From JACCZR01 sp035296565 (lineage in GTDB: Bacteria > Actinomycetota > Thermoleophilia > Solirubrobacterales > Thermoleophilaceae): a stretch of 64,000 bases of DNA. The stretch is taken from assembly GCA_035296565.1 (NCBI GenBank), contig DATHAQ010000059.1, forward strand, positions 1-64,000. The letters are read 5' to 3'. A program made the translations under genes and the position numbers. Position 1 is the first letter of the stretch; every line of letters begins with the position of its first letter. Positions 15,143 to 24,052 of this stretch are shown here, one piece after another. The notes below the pieces were generated by a model. That model had not been told where the DNA came from and made no database searches. It was given only the letters and a program-made list of their open reading frames with translations.

Positions 15143-18100
15143 TCACCCGACCGATCGCGCGGCGCCGGCCAGAAGCTCCTCCGCGGCGTTCGCGACGCTC
15201 GGTGAGCCGTGGTGCCGGGCGGCCTTGAGCGCCTGCTCGAGCAGCTCGCGGGCGCGCGTCGCCCCGTCATGGCGGGCCAGCAGCGAGCGGGCCCACTCGA
15301 CCCGCGTGCGAGCCACCATGAGCGGCAAGCCCAAGCCCTCGTTGGCCTTCTCGGCCAGGGCGAAGCGCGCCTCGGCCTCTTCGGCGTGGCCCATCGCAGC
15401 CGCAGCCATTCCCAGGTAGTGGTTGATCGACCCGAGCTCGGAAGCCCCGTTCCAGGCCGAAAAGCGTCCGTAGGGCTCGAGCAGGGCGTGCGCGGCGGCC
15501 GCGCCCTCCGTATGGCCCAAGCGGGCTGCGGTCTCCGCGACCAGGCACATGCCCGTGCCCCACGCCAGGTCGAGCCCCCAGTGCTCGAGCCCAGACTCGA
15601 AAAGCGACTCCAGCACCTGCTTGGCCTCGTCAGGCTGACCGCTCTCCATGTACGCCTGGCTCAGGAACGCCGGGGCGGCGGCGAGATCGGGGTTGTCCTC
15701 CACGGTGGCTGCCAGCAGGTCGATGACCTCGTCCATGCGGCCCTGCTCTCGCCGCAGGCAGGAGAGCTGCGCGGCGTAGATGATCATGGCGTCGCCCTGG
15801 TCGTTCTCCATGCCGTAGGCAACGCCCTGCTCGACGAGCTCCTCGGCTTGCTCGAGACGCCCCTCCGCCACCGCCCATGAACCCTGCACCCATAGCGTCA
15901 GCCAGCGCAGGAAGGGCTCGCCCACCGACTCGCTGAGCTCTTCGCAACGCGTGAGGGCATCCACGAGCCGCTCCCGGTCGCCCGTGTCGTGCCCGAGGTG
16001 GGAGTCGAGCAGCACCAGCCAGTAGTCGATCAGGGGGTCGCCGAGGCCTGCTGCAACCGTCTCGATCTCGACGCGCAGCTCGTCCCGCTCCTCGATGGTT
16101 GAGGTGTTCCACAGCGCGAACCAGCGGTCGATCATCACGTGCGCGAGCGTGGTCGGCTCGCCGAGGGCTTGCGCATCGGCGAGCGCGCGGTCCGACAGCT
16201 CGCGGCGCTCTTCCATCGACCCGCCGTAGTGGAGCTCCATCGCCAGCAATGAGCGGAGCCGAACCTGTCGCGGATCGCCTTCGGGCAGGGCCGCCTCGGC
16301 CGAGCGCAGCACGGCCACGCGCTCGTCGTCGATCATTCCCACCTCGCTGGTGTAGCCGCGGCTGTTGGCCAGGGCGGCTGCGGCCAGGCGGTCGTGGTCA
16401 TCGTGCTCGCTCGCGAGCGCTGCTGCCTTCAGGAGGGTCGTCCGATATTCGGCGTCTCCGTCCTGGCGCTGGGCCATCCCCAGCCCGATCAGGAGGTCGG
16501 TGTGCGCCGCGGGATCCGCGCCGGACTGCTGAGCCTGGAGCTCGAGTGCCTGGCTGAACCAGCGCACCGCCTCGCCGGGCGCCAGTTCGCCCAGGGCGCG
16601 CTCCCCCGCGCGACGGCTGTAGTCCACCGCCTTGTTGACGTCGACGCTCACGGTGGCCGCCGACCAGTGGTGGGCCAGCTCCCCCAGCCGTGGCCCGGGG
16701 TCCGCGCCGCAGATCTCCTCCAGGGCCTCGGCGACGCGCTGGTGCATGCGGGCGCGTCGCGTGGCCCCGATGTCCTCGTAGAGAGTGTGCGAGATCAGCG
16801 CATGGGCGAACTGGAAGCGGCCCGCTCGGTCGGCCGACTCGACCAAGATCGACGCCTCCACGGCGGATTCGAGGATGTCCAGCACGTCCGCCTCGGTGTC
16901 CCGGACCACGCGTTCGAGCAGGTCGAGGTCGAACTCGCGGCCGATCAGCGCGGCGACGCCGAGCACGGTCACGGCCTGGTCGCCCAGGCGCTCGACCCGC
17001 CGGCCCACCACCTCACGAACGCTCTGGGGCAGGCCCAGCTCCTCCATGCCGCCCCTGAGCTCCCAGCGGCCGTCGTCGCGTCGCACCAGGGTGTCCGACT
17101 CGATCAGATGACGCAGCATCTCCGCGACGAAGAACGGGTTGCCGTCGGTCTCGCTGGCGATCTGCCCGGCCAGTGCCAGCCCCAGCTCGTCCATCTCGTG
17201 GCCGGCGGCGGCCTCCATCAACTCGACGACGTCGTCCTGGCCAAGCCCCTGGAGCGCCACGCGCTCCACGCCGTGCTCGCGACGCAGCGCCGCGAGCGAC
17301 TCGGAGAGGGCGCTGTTGGCGCTGAGCTCGGAGTCCCGGAAAGTCCCGATCAGCATCAGCCGCAGGCCCGGGCCGCCGGAGACGACGTGGCGGAGCAGCG
17401 ACAGGGTCTGCGCGTCGGCCCAGTGGAGGTCGTCCAGGATGAAGACGATGGGCACCTGGGCGCAGGCCTGCTCGAGCAGGCCAAGCACCGCGCCGAAGAG
17501 CAGGTAGCGCTCGGTGTCGGGGTCGCTGCTCTTGGGCTCGGGCACCCCTTCGACCCGGCTGGCCAGCCGGGGCACGAGGCGCGTCAACTCGCCGCCGTGA
17601 CGCTCGACGTGGACCTGCAGGACTTCTTCGGGCGCGTGGTCGACCAGGTGGCCCAGGCCCTCGATCCACGGCGCGTAGGGCGCCCCCATGTCCTCGGTGC
17701 AGCGCCCGAACAGAACCGCGTCGCCGTCGCCGTGGCTGGCCAGGGCGGTGTGGGTGGAGAGCCGGGTCTTGCCGATGCCCGGCTCGCCCGAGAGCAGGAC
17801 CAGCCGGCGCTCCCCGCGTTGGGACTCCTCGCGTGTCCGGGCCATCAGCTCCCGCTGCTCGTCGCGCCCCACGTAGCCCACCGGCGGGACGCCTCGCAGG
17901 AGCACCGGCAGCGGGACGTCAGACGCCTCGGGCTCCTCGGACTGCCAGGTGACCTCGAAGGCCTCGTATTCATCGGGGATGCCCTTGAGCTCGAGGGTGC
18001 CGATCGACTCGAAGCAGTCCTTGCGGGTCGCCGTCATCATCTTCACGAGCTGGCCGGTGAGGATCTGGGCCGCGCCCGCCTTGTCGCACAGCCGCGCCGC

Positions 18101-18448
18101 CTCGATGGTCGGCATGCCGAAGTAGTCGCCGTCCTCGACCGTGGCCTCCCCCATCCCTATGCCTATGCGGACCAGCAGCTGCTCACCGGCCCCGCGGTTG
18201 CGCTTTTCCAGGCGCTGCTGCATGCCGATCGCGCAGTCCACGGCGCCGGTCGTGCTCGGGAACACGAACATGAGGCCGTCGCCCATGTTCTTGACCTCCC
18301 GGCCCCCGCTGCCCTCCACCCCCTCGCGCAGGAGGTCGAAGTGCTCGTGGCGCAGCTCGTCGGCCACCGCCGGCCCCACCCGGGAGGCCAACCCGGTGGA
18401 GCCCACCAGATCGGTGATGACGATCGTGACTGTCTCTACGGAGGGCAG
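15143..18448 (-). CDS. Nucleotide cyclase-AAA ATPase-TPR regulator
   Basis: A large soluble regulator of about 1,100 residues. Residues 8-160 form a class III cyclase domain: first metal Asp D13 in VITDLVGST, second D57 in NMGDGLMF. A P-loop LLSGEPGIGKT is near residues 219-228 and the ATPase module (VIFILDDLHWADAQTLSLLR) follows to about residue 480. The rest is TPR-like helical repeats. No C-terminal helix-turn-helix is seen. The first standard start is GTG 18406, but that would remove D13; the only open extension before an upstream TAG offers CTG 18448, which I chose. Many actinobacteria carry such proteins; signals are unknown. Confidence 0.8.
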   Translation of the reverse strand: MPSVETVTIVITDLVGSTGLASRVGPAVADELRHEHFDLLREGVEGSGGREVKNMGDGLMFVFPSTTGAVDCAIGMQQRLEKRNRGAGEQLLVRIGIGMGEATVEDGDYFGMPTIEAARLCDKAGAAQILTGQLVKMMTATRKDCFESIGTLELKGIPDEYEAFEVTWQSEEPEASDVPLPVLLRGVPPVGYVGRDEQRELMARTREESQRGERRLVLLSGEPGIGKTRLSTHTALASHGDGDAVLFGRCTEDMGAPYAPWIEGLGHLVDHAPEEVLQVHVERHGGELTRLVPRLASRVEGVPEPKSSDPDTERYLLFGAVLGLLEQACAQVPIVFILDDLHWADAQTLSLLRHVVSGGPGLRLMLIGTFRDSELSANSALSESLAALRREHGVERVALQGLGQDDVVELMEAAAGHEMDELGLALAGQIASETDGNPFFVAEMLRHLIESDTLVRRDDGRWELRGGMEELGLPQSVREVVGRRVERLGDQAVTVLGVAALIGREFDLDLLERVVRDTEADVLDILESAVEASILVESADRAGRFQFAHALISHTLYEDIGATRRARMHQRVAEALEEICGADPGPRLGELAHHWSAATVSVDVNKAVDYSRRAGERALGELAPGEAVRWFSQALELQAQQSGADPAAHTDLLIGLGMAQRQDGDAEYRTTLLKAAALASEHDDHDRLAAAALANSRGYTSEVGMIDDERVAVLRSAEAALPEGDPRQVRLRSLLAMELHYGGSMEERRELSDRALADAQALGEPTTLAHVMIDRWFALWNTSTIEERDELRVEIETVAAGLGDPLIDYWLVLLDSHLGHDTGDRERLVDALTRCEELSESVGEPFLRWLTLWVQGSWAVAEGRLEQAEELVEQGVAYGMENDQGDAMIIYAAQLSCLRREQGRMDEVIDLLAATVEDNPDLAAAPAFLSQAYMESGQPDEAKQVLESLFESGLEHWGLDLAWGTGMCLVAETAARLGHTEGAAAAHALLEPYGRFSAWNGASELGSINHYLGMAAAAMGHAEEAEARFALAEKANEGLGLPLMVARTRVEWARSLLARHDGATRARELLEQALKAARHHGSPSVANAAEELLAGAARSVG

Positions 18449-18470
18449 GCAGCGATCGTAACCCGGCTAG

Positions 18471-18516
18471 CGCCGGAGCGCAGGCCGGGCGTTGGCCGGC
18501 CGAGCACCGCCGCTCG
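18471..18516 (+). repeat. Dispersed palindromic repeat, copy B (near consensus)
   Basis: One of the best copies. It starts CGCCGGAGCGCAGG after a TAG and ends CACCGCCGCTCG. The outer arms are GAGCG and CGCTC, the inner arms GGCCGG and CCGGCC. It sits between the 5' end of the cyclase-AAA gene and the 3' end of dut, both minus strand. Confidence 0.9.
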
Positions 18517-18523
18517 ACGTCAC

Positions 18524-18955
18524 TCAGCGCCCGCTGGAGCCGAACCCGCCCTCGCCCCGGCCCGTCACGTCCAGCGTGGCGACCTCCTCCAGCCCGGGAG
18601 CTTCGGCGCGCACCAGCACGAGCTGGGCGATGCGGTCGCCCTCGGCGACCTCGAAGGGCCGCTCGCGGTCCGTGTTCAGCAGCAGGACTCGAATCTCGCC
18701 CCGGTAGCCGGCGTCGATCAGCCCCGGTGCGTTGACCAGGGCGATGCCGTGGCGGGCAGCAAGGCCCGAACGAGGCAGGACCAGGCCGGCGTAGCCGTCG
18801 GGGATCGCGACCGCCAGCCCCGTCCCCACCCCGGCGCGCTCGCCCGGTCCCAGCTTCGCGGCCTCGGCGGCGTGGAGGTCGAAGCCCGCGTCGTCGTGAT
18901 GCGCCCGAGCCGGCGGTCGGGCGGCGGGCGACAGCCGCCGGTAGCGAAGGTTCAC
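18524..18955 (-). CDS. dut: Deoxyuridine triphosphatase (dUTPase)
   Basis: A 143-residue trimeric dUTPase, hydrolysing dUTP to dUMP to keep uracil out of DNA. The five motifs are present: AGFDLHAAE (1), LVLPRSGLAARHG (2), NAPGLIDAGYRGEI (3), GDRIAQLVL (4) and the C-terminal P-loop-like GRGEGGFGSSGR (5). The GTG start overlaps the hflX stop by GTGA. Length is standard. A dispersed repeat copy lies just after the stop. Confidence 0.95.
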   Translation of the reverse strand: MNLRYRRLSPAARPPARAHHDDAGFDLHAAEAAKLGPGERAGVGTGLAVAIPDGYAGLVLPRSGLAARHGIALVNAPGLIDAGYRGEIRVLLLNTDRERPFEVAEGDRIAQLVLVRAEAPGLEEVATLDVTGRGEGGFGSSGR

Positions 18956-20223
18956 TCGGTGGAGCCGTTACGGGCGAAGCGCTCGAAGCGTGGCACGGCC
19001 GCCGCCGGCACGCGGGCCCGGACGCGCACCCCGTGGGGCGTGTCCTCGCGCTCGACCTCGCCCGCCAGCTCGTGCAGCTCGGACAAGCGCCCGCCCTCGG
19101 CGTAGGGGACGAGCAGCTCCATCGGGCGCAGCGTGGCCAGGAAACGGGCCTCCAGCGCGGTGCGCAGCTCCTCCAGCCCCTCCCCCGTCTCGGCCGAGAC
19201 CTGCACGGCGCCGGCGTAGCGGAAACCCAGCGCGCGGCGGGACTCGGGGTCGAGCTGATCGACCTTGTTCAGCGCCAGCAGGCGGGGCCGCTCGGCGGCG
19301 TCGATGTCGACCAGCACCTGCTCCACGGCGTCGAGCATCTCCACCAGCTCGTCCTCGGGTACCGACGCGTCGGCCACGTGAATGATCAGGTCGGCCTCCA
19401 GCGCCTCCTCCAGCGTGGCGGCGAACGCCTCCACCAGCTGGTGGGGCAGCTTGCGGATGAAGCCGACGGTGTCGGTGAGCAGGAAGGTGCGCCCGCCGAC
19501 CTCGAACGAGCGCGTGGTCGGGTCGAGCGTGTGGAACAGGCGGTCGCGGACACCGACCTCGGCGCCGGTCAGGGCGTTGAGCAGGGTCGACTTGCCCGCG
19601 TTGGTGTAGCCGGCCAGCGCCACCGTGGGAAGCCCCGCGCGCTCGCGCTCACCCCGCATCGTGGCGCGGGTGGCCTTCGTGTTCTCCAGGCGACGCCGCA
19701 GCGCTGCGATGCGGTCGCGCGCCAGGCGGCGGTCGGTCTCGATCTGGGACTCGCCCGGCCCCCTGGTGCCGATGCCGGCACCCAGGCGCTCGAGGTGGGT
19801 CCAGAGCCCCCTCATGCGCGCGAGGTTGTACTCGAGCTGGGCCAGCTCGACCTGCAGCTTGCCCTCGGCCGAGCTGGCGTGGTCGGCGAAGATGTCGAGG
19901 ATCACCGCGGTGCGATCGATCACGGGCACGCCCAGCGCCTGCTCCAGGTTGCGCTCCTGGCGCGGGGCCAGCTCGTCGTCCACCGCAACCAGGTTGGCGT
20001 CGGCGTCGCCGATCGCGCTCTTCAGCTCGCCGAGCTTGCCCTTGCCCAGGTAGCGGTCGGGATCCGGCTGCTCGCGCCGCTGGGTGAGCTCTCCCGCCGC
20101 GGCCACTCCAGCCGTCCGAAGCAGCTCGGACAGCTCGGCCAGCTCGGGCTCGTCGGGGCCCGCGGCCACCAGCAGCGCCCGCTGCCGGGCGCGGGAGTTG
20201 CGGATGCCGTCGCCGTCTCGCAC
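18952..20223 (-). CDS. hflX: GTPase HflX
   Basis: A 423-residue HflX, a ribosome-associated GTPase that splits stalled or hibernating ribosomes. The N-terminal domain has YLGKGKLGELKSAI and the glycine-rich GAGIGTRGPGESQIETDRR linker typical of HflX. The G domain has G1 AGYTNAGKSTLLNALTG, G3 DTVGFI and G4 NKVD. The start is GTG 20223. It overlaps dut by four bases. Its position at the end of a miaB-miaA-dapF block matches common actinobacterial order. Confidence 0.95.
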   Translation of the reverse strand: MRDGDGIRNSRARQRALLVAAGPDEPELAELSELLRTAGVAAAGELTQRREQPDPDRYLGKGKLGELKSAIGDADANLVAVDDELAPRQERNLEQALGVPVIDRTAVILDIFADHASSAEGKLQVELAQLEYNLARMRGLWTHLERLGAGIGTRGPGESQIETDRRLARDRIAALRRRLENTKATRATMRGERERAGLPTVALAGYTNAGKSTLLNALTGAEVGVRDRLFHTLDPTTRSFEVGGRTFLLTDTVGFIRKLPHQLVEAFAATLEEALEADLIIHVADASVPEDELVEMLDAVEQVLVDIDAAERPRLLALNKVDQLDPESRRALGFRYAGAVQVSAETGEGLEELRTALEARFLATLRPMELLVPYAEGGRLSELHELAGEVEREDTPHGVRVRARVPAAAVPRFERFARNGSTE

Positions 20224-20234
20224 TCGTGATGATT

Positions 20235-20318
20235 CTAGGGCGGCCCCAGGAGCCCAGCCTGCATCGCCAGCCCCACGTAGTCCCGGCAGGCCCAGTGCTC
20301 AGCGATTTTGCGCTCGGG
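20235..20318 (-). pseudogene. Decayed C-terminus of a SnoaL-like (NTF2-fold) protein
   Basis: On the minus strand the frame after a TAA (20319-20321) reads PERKIAEHWACRDYVGLAMQ, then AGLLGPP and a stop. This closely resembles the C-terminal strand and helix of SnoaL-like ester cyclases, which end GKIxEHWxxRDxxGLxxQLG. There is no start codon and no upstream coding sequence; the hypothetical body would collide with the epimerase gene at 20332. It looks like the stub of a gene lost by deletion. The resemblance is by eye. Confidence 0.5.
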
Positions 20319-20331
20319 TTAGGGTGCGGCC

Positions 20332-21303
20332 ATGCGCACCTTCGTAACCGGCGCGACCGGCTTCATCGGCGCCCACGTAGCCCGCAAGCTCCTCGAGCGC
20401 GGCGACCAGGTGGTCGCCCTCGTCCGCTCCCCCGACAAGGCGTCCGACCTGCGCGAGCAGGGCGCGGAGCTGATCGAGGGGGACCTCTCCAACGTGGACG
20501 CGATCAAGCGCGGCGCGGAGGGCGCGGAGGCCGTCTTCCACCTCGGCGCGATCTACAAGCTCGGCATCCCCAAGAAGGACCGCGAGGGCATGATCGACAC
20601 CAACGTGGGCGGCACCGAGCGCGTGCTCGACGCCGCGCACGAGGCCGGCGTGCCCCGGATCGTCTACGTCTCCACGGTGAACGTCTTCGGCAACACCGGC
20701 GGCCGGGTCGTGGACGAGACCTACCGTCGCGACGAGTCCGAGGGCTTTCTCTCCTGCTATGACGAGACGAAGTATCGCTCGCACACGGTCGCCGAGGAGC
20801 GCATAGCCCGCGGCTACCCGATCGTGATGGTCCAGCCGGGCGGGGTCTACGGGCCCAACGACCACTCCGAGGTCGGGAACATGATCGAGCAGGTCCGCAC
20901 GGGCAAGCTCAAGGCGAAGGCCTTCCCCGACATGGGGATCATGCTCGTCTACGTCGAGGACGTCGCCGACGGCGTGCTGCTGGCCCACGACAAGGGCGAG
21001 ATCGGCGAGTCCTACGTGCTCGCGGGCGAGAAGACCACGATGGGCGAGATCGTCGACCGCGCCGCCGAGCTGTCTGGGCGCAAGCCGCCGCGGCTGACGA
21101 TGCCCACTCTGATGATCAAGGCCTCGGCCCCGCTGGGCCCGCTGGTCGGGCCGGCACTTGGGTTCCCGCCCAACCTGCGCGAGCTGATCAGCGCGTCCGA
21201 TGGCGTGACCTACTGGGCCACCGACGACAAGGCGCGCCGCGAGCTGGGCTTTCAGCCCCGCGACATGGAGACGGGCCTCAGGGAGACCCTGGCCGCGGCC
21301 TAG
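20332..21303 (+). CDS. NAD(P)-dependent epimerase/dehydratase (extended SDR)
   Basis: A 323-residue extended SDR. The nucleotide-binding motif TGATGFIGAHVARKLLERG is at the N-terminus and the catalytic Tyr-Lys pair is in CYDETKYRSH. VQPGGVYGPNDHSEVGNMI and the FHLGAIYKLG stretch are typical of the dihydroflavonol-reductase/cinnamoyl-CoA reductase-like group. It resembles the 14147 protein in layout. It appears to be a single gene: hflX is divergent and a DUF429-like gene is convergent. The stop TAG runs directly into a dispersed repeat copy. Confidence 0.88.
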   Translation: MRTFVTGATGFIGAHVARKLLERGDQVVALVRSPDKASDLREQGAELIEGDLSNVDAIKRGAEGAEAVFHLGAIYKLGIPKKDREGMIDTNVGGTERVLDAAHEAGVPRIVYVSTVNVFGNTGGRVVDETYRRDESEGFLSCYDETKYRSHTVAEERIARGYPIVMVQPGGVYGPNDHSEVGNMIEQVRTGKLKAKAFPDMGIMLVYVEDVADGVLLAHDKGEIGESYVLAGEKTTMGEIVDRAAELSGRKPPRLTMPTLMIKASAPLGPLVGPALGFPPNLRELISASDGVTYWATDDKARRELGFQPRDMETGLRETLAAA

Positions 21304-21338
21304 CGCCGGGGCGCAGGCCGGCCGAGCACCGCCGCTCG
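21304..21338 (+). repeat. Dispersed palindromic repeat, copy C (internally deleted)
   Basis: It has the same ends as the consensus (CGCCGGGGCGCAGG at the left, CACCGCCGCTCG at the right) but lacks about 11 bases of the centre, joining two GGCCGG direct repeats, which fits replication slippage. It follows the epimerase stop codon immediately and separates convergent genes. Confidence 0.8.
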
Positions 21339-21346
21339 ATCCTGTC

Positions 21347-22042
21347 CTAGGAGCCGGCCAGCGGCAGGCGCTCGACCGGTGGAACGACCCCGCGGGTCTC
21401 GAAGCTCTCCGGCGGCGCCGAGCCGGGCAGCACGATCGCCCCGTCGGGCCCACCGAGCCACGAGGCGTGGCCGACGGCGTAGCGGTGCGCGCACAGCGCA
21501 CCGGCCGCGGCTTCGAGCTCCTCGATGCGGCGGTGCCAGAGGTCCCCGCCGTCGTCGATGACCTCCTCGGCCTCGAGCTCCTCGATGCGCATCTGGATGC
21601 CGAGCGGGTGCCGCCGGGCGGGCAGGCGGCGGTTCTGCAGGGCGCAGAACACCCCGTCGGAGCTGGTCTCGATCAGCGGGGCCTCGGTGTAGCCGCCGTC
21701 GCCGACCGTGCCGGCGCCCTCCTCCTCCACCGAGAAGCGGTTCAGCCAGTCCAGCCGGGAGGCCAGCGCGGCCAGCTCGTCCGAGCGAGGCGCCGGCGGG
21801 ACTCCGAGGCCCGCGAGCATGGCGTCGCAGGAGCGCTCGCCGGCCTCGGGGTCCGCGGGGCCGGCCAGGGCCAGCACCAGCTCGTCTCCCCACAGCCTCA
21901 ACTGGCTGGCCATCTCGTCCGCCGAGCCGGGCTCGAAGAAGCTGGCCACCAGTCGGATCGGCGGATCGGGATCGCGCAGCTCCTCGACCACCACCAGCTG
22001 CAGATGGCTCGGGCCCAGCGCGACTACGCCGCCGTAGCGCAT
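21347..22042 (-). CDS. DUF429-like predicted RNase-H-fold protein
   Basis: A 231-residue protein. The first strand MRYGGVVALGPSHLQLVVVE, the middle EAPLIETSSDGVFCALQNR, and the C-terminal run of paired helices ending ASWLGGPDGAIVLPG loosely match DUF429, a predicted RNase-H-like nuclease family. The acidic residues expected at the end of the first strand are not evident, so activity is doubtful. The ATG shares one base with the stop of the aminotransferase gene (TGATG), so it is the last gene of the dapF-aminotransferase run. Family call is tentative. Confidence 0.45.
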   Translation of the reverse strand: MRYGGVVALGPSHLQLVVVEELRDPDPPIRLVASFFEPGSADEMASQLRLWGDELVLALAGPADPEAGERSCDAMLAGLGVPPAPRSDELAALASRLDWLNRFSVEEEGAGTVGDGGYTEAPLIETSSDGVFCALQNRRLPARRHPLGIQMRIEELEAEEVIDDGGDLWHRRIEELEAAAGALCAHRYAVGHASWLGGPDGAIVLPGSAPPESFETRGVVPPVERLPLAGS

Positions 22043-23208
22043 CAGGCGGGGGCCAGCGACGCGTGCAGCCGCTCGACGGCCTCGGCCAGCCGCTCGTCGT
22101 CGATGGTCAGGGAGATGCGGAAGAAACCCTCGCCGTTGGGGCCGTAGGCGCCGCCGGGCGAGACGACCACCCCCGACTCCTCCAGCACCAGCTCGCAATA
22201 GGAGGCCGACGTGTGGCCCTCCGGGACCGGCGCCCAGACGTAGATCGTGCCTTTGGGCCGCGTCACGTCCACGCCGATCTCCTCCAGCGCCGAGCAGACC
22301 AGCTCACGGCGGCGGGCGTAGATCGTGTTCATCTCGCGGGGGACGTCGTCGCCCTCGTCGAGCACGGCGGCCTGGGCCAGCTGAACCGCCTCGAACATGC
22401 CCGAGTCGATGTTGGTCTTGAGCTTCCAGTAGGTATCGACCGCCTCGGCGTTGCCCACGATCGCCGCCGTTCGCCAGCCGGTCATGTTGTAGCCCTTCGA
22501 CAAGGAGAACACCTCGACCCCGACCTCCTTGGCCCCCGGTGTGGCGAGGAAGCTCGGAGCCACGTAGCCGTCGAAGGTGGTCTCGGTGTACGAGGCATCG
22601 TGAACGACCAGGACGTCGTTGGCACGGGCGAACTCGATCGCCTTCTCGAACAGGCCGTCGGGGACCACGGCCCCGGTCGGGTTGTTGGGGTAGTTGAGGT
22701 AGATCAGCCGCGCGCGCCCGGCGTCCTCGGCCGAGATCGCGTCCAGGTCGGGAGCGAAGCCGCGCTCGGGCAGCAGCGGCATGAGCACCGCCTCCGCACC
22801 AGCGAGCAGCGGGCCGCCGGTGTAGACCGGGTAGCCGGGGTCGGCGGCCAGGGCGGCGGTACCCGGATCCAGGAAGGCCAGGTTGAGGTTGAAGATGCAC
22901 TCCTTGGCGCCGAGCGCCGGCAAGATCTCGGTCTCGGGGTCGAGCGTCACCCTGAAGCGGCGGTCGTAGAAGCGCGCCAGGGCCTCGCGCAGCTCGGGGC
23001 GACCGCGGTTGGACGGGTATCGGTGCGTGCCGGGATCGGCCGCGGCGGCCGCGAGCGCCTCGGCGGCCAGGGGCGGCGTGGGCGTGTCGGGGTCACCGAT
23101 CCCCAGCGAGATGACGTCCACCCCCTCGGCCCTCTTCGCGGCGACCTTTCGCTCCAGCTCGGCGAAGAGGTAGGGCGGCAGGCGGTCCAGGCGGCTACTG
23201 GGCTGCAT
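22042..23208 (-). CDS. dapL: Class I/II aminotransferase, likely LL-diaminopimelate aminotransferase
   Basis: A 388-residue fold-type I PLP enzyme. The PLP lysine is in SLSKGYNMTGWR. PNNPTGAV, the Asp of VLVVHDASYTE and the C-terminal arginine of FFRISLTI are the usual cofactor and carboxylate contacts. The N-terminus (RLPPYLFAELERKVAAKRAE) and VISLGIGDPDTPTP resemble the DapL group, which makes LL-DAP directly from tetrahydrodipicolinate. Adjacency to dapF, overlapping it by 14 bases, supports that reading, but other aromatic/alanine aminotransferases share these motifs. Confidence 0.75.
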   Translation of the reverse strand: MQPSSRLDRLPPYLFAELERKVAAKRAEGVDVISLGIGDPDTPTPPLAAEALAAAAADPGTHRYPSNRGRPELREALARFYDRRFRVTLDPETEILPALGAKECIFNLNLAFLDPGTAALAADPGYPVYTGGPLLAGAEAVLMPLLPERGFAPDLDAISAEDAGRARLIYLNYPNNPTGAVVPDGLFEKAIEFARANDVLVVHDASYTETTFDGYVAPSFLATPGAKEVGVEVFSLSKGYNMTGWRTAAIVGNAEAVDTYWKLKTNIDSGMFEAVQLAQAAVLDEGDDVPREMNTIYARRRELVCSALEEIGVDVTRPKGTIYVWAPVPEGHTSASYCELVLEESGVVVSPGGAYGPNGEGFFRISLTIDDERLAEAVERLHASLAPA

Positions 23209-24040
23209 GCAGCTCCTCCAGGAACTCGTCGCTGAGGATGCCCTCGTAGACGGGCACCGCCCACCCGGTCAGGTCCACATGCAGGTCCTCGCCCACCTCA
23301 ACCTCGAGCTCCCCTCCGTCCAGCACAACCGTCAGCGGGCTGTCGGCGCCGCGCAGCACGGCCGCCACTGCGGCGCCGGTTGCGCCGGTGCCCGAGGACA
23401 TCGTCTCCCCCACCCCGCGCTCGAAGATCCGCGCGCGGATGCGCTCGTCGGACTCACGCCGCCAGAACGAGACGTTGGTGCGGTTGGGGAAGAGCTCGTG
23501 GCGCTCGATCGGCGCGCCCAGCGGCGGCAGGTCGAGCTCCTCGAGCTCGTCGCCCACCTCGACCGCGCACTGCGGGTTGCCGACCGACACGAACTGGAAG
23601 TCCAGCCTGCGGCCGGCCACCTCGAGGCTGCCCCGGCCGTCCTCGCCGCCACTGGGGAAGTCGGACGCCGTCAGGCGGGCCCGGCCCATGCCGACCGTGC
23701 AGGTGCGCTCGCCGGTGATGCGCGGGCGCACCTCCCCGGCCGCGGTGGAGACGGAGAAGGTGTCGCGGTCGGTCCAGCCGCTGCGGCGCAGGTACATGAC
23801 CGCCTCGCGCACGCCGTTGCCCGACAGCTCCGCCTCGGAGCCGTCGGGGTTGAAGATGCGGAGGTCGGCCACGAAGCCGCCGTCGGCGGGCTCGTCGAGC
23901 AGCAGGACGCCGTCGCTGCCGATTCCCGTGTGCGGCGCGCACAGGGCGCGCACGCGCGCAGGCGTGAGCTCCACGCCGAGCTCGCGCTGCTCGACGATCG
24001 CGTAGTCGTTGCCCAGGGCCTGCCACTTCTCGAACCTCAC
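23195..24040 (-). CDS. dapF: Diaminopimelate epimerase homologue with Ser in place of both catalytic Cys
   Basis: A 281-residue DapF homologue (usual length 270-290). It keeps the N-terminal ALGNDYAIV, the SxGNG loop, and the second-half GVGET..SGTGA loop. DapF normally works by a two-base mechanism with Cys in CGNG and Cys in CGTG. Here both are serine: S73 (ELSGNGVREA) and S216 (TMSSGTGATG). Asn and Glu substrate contacts (GNPQCAVEV, NRTNVSFW) remain. It lies between the aminotransferase and miaA regions, so a DAP-related role is implied, but normal racemase chemistry would be impaired. Start is GTG 24040. Confidence 0.85.
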   Translation of the reverse strand: MRFEKWQALGNDYAIVEQRELGVELTPARVRALCAPHTGIGSDGVLLLDEPADGGFVADLRIFNPDGSEAELSGNGVREAVMYLRRSGWTDRDTFSVSTAAGEVRPRITGERTCTVGMGRARLTASDFPSGGEDGRGSLEVAGRRLDFQFVSVGNPQCAVEVGDELEELDLPPLGAPIERHELFPNRTNVSFWRRESDERIRARIFERGVGETMSSGTGATGAAVAAVLRGADSPLTVVLDGGELEVEVGEDLHVDLTGWAVPVYEGILSDEFLEELHAAQ

Positions 24041-24052
24041 AGCGGCCCGACT

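Noticed and set aside
16394..19105. A 900-codon plus-strand frame opposite the cyclase-AAA gene, dut and part of hflX
   Set aside because: It runs across several unrelated real genes on the other strand and shows no protein family features.
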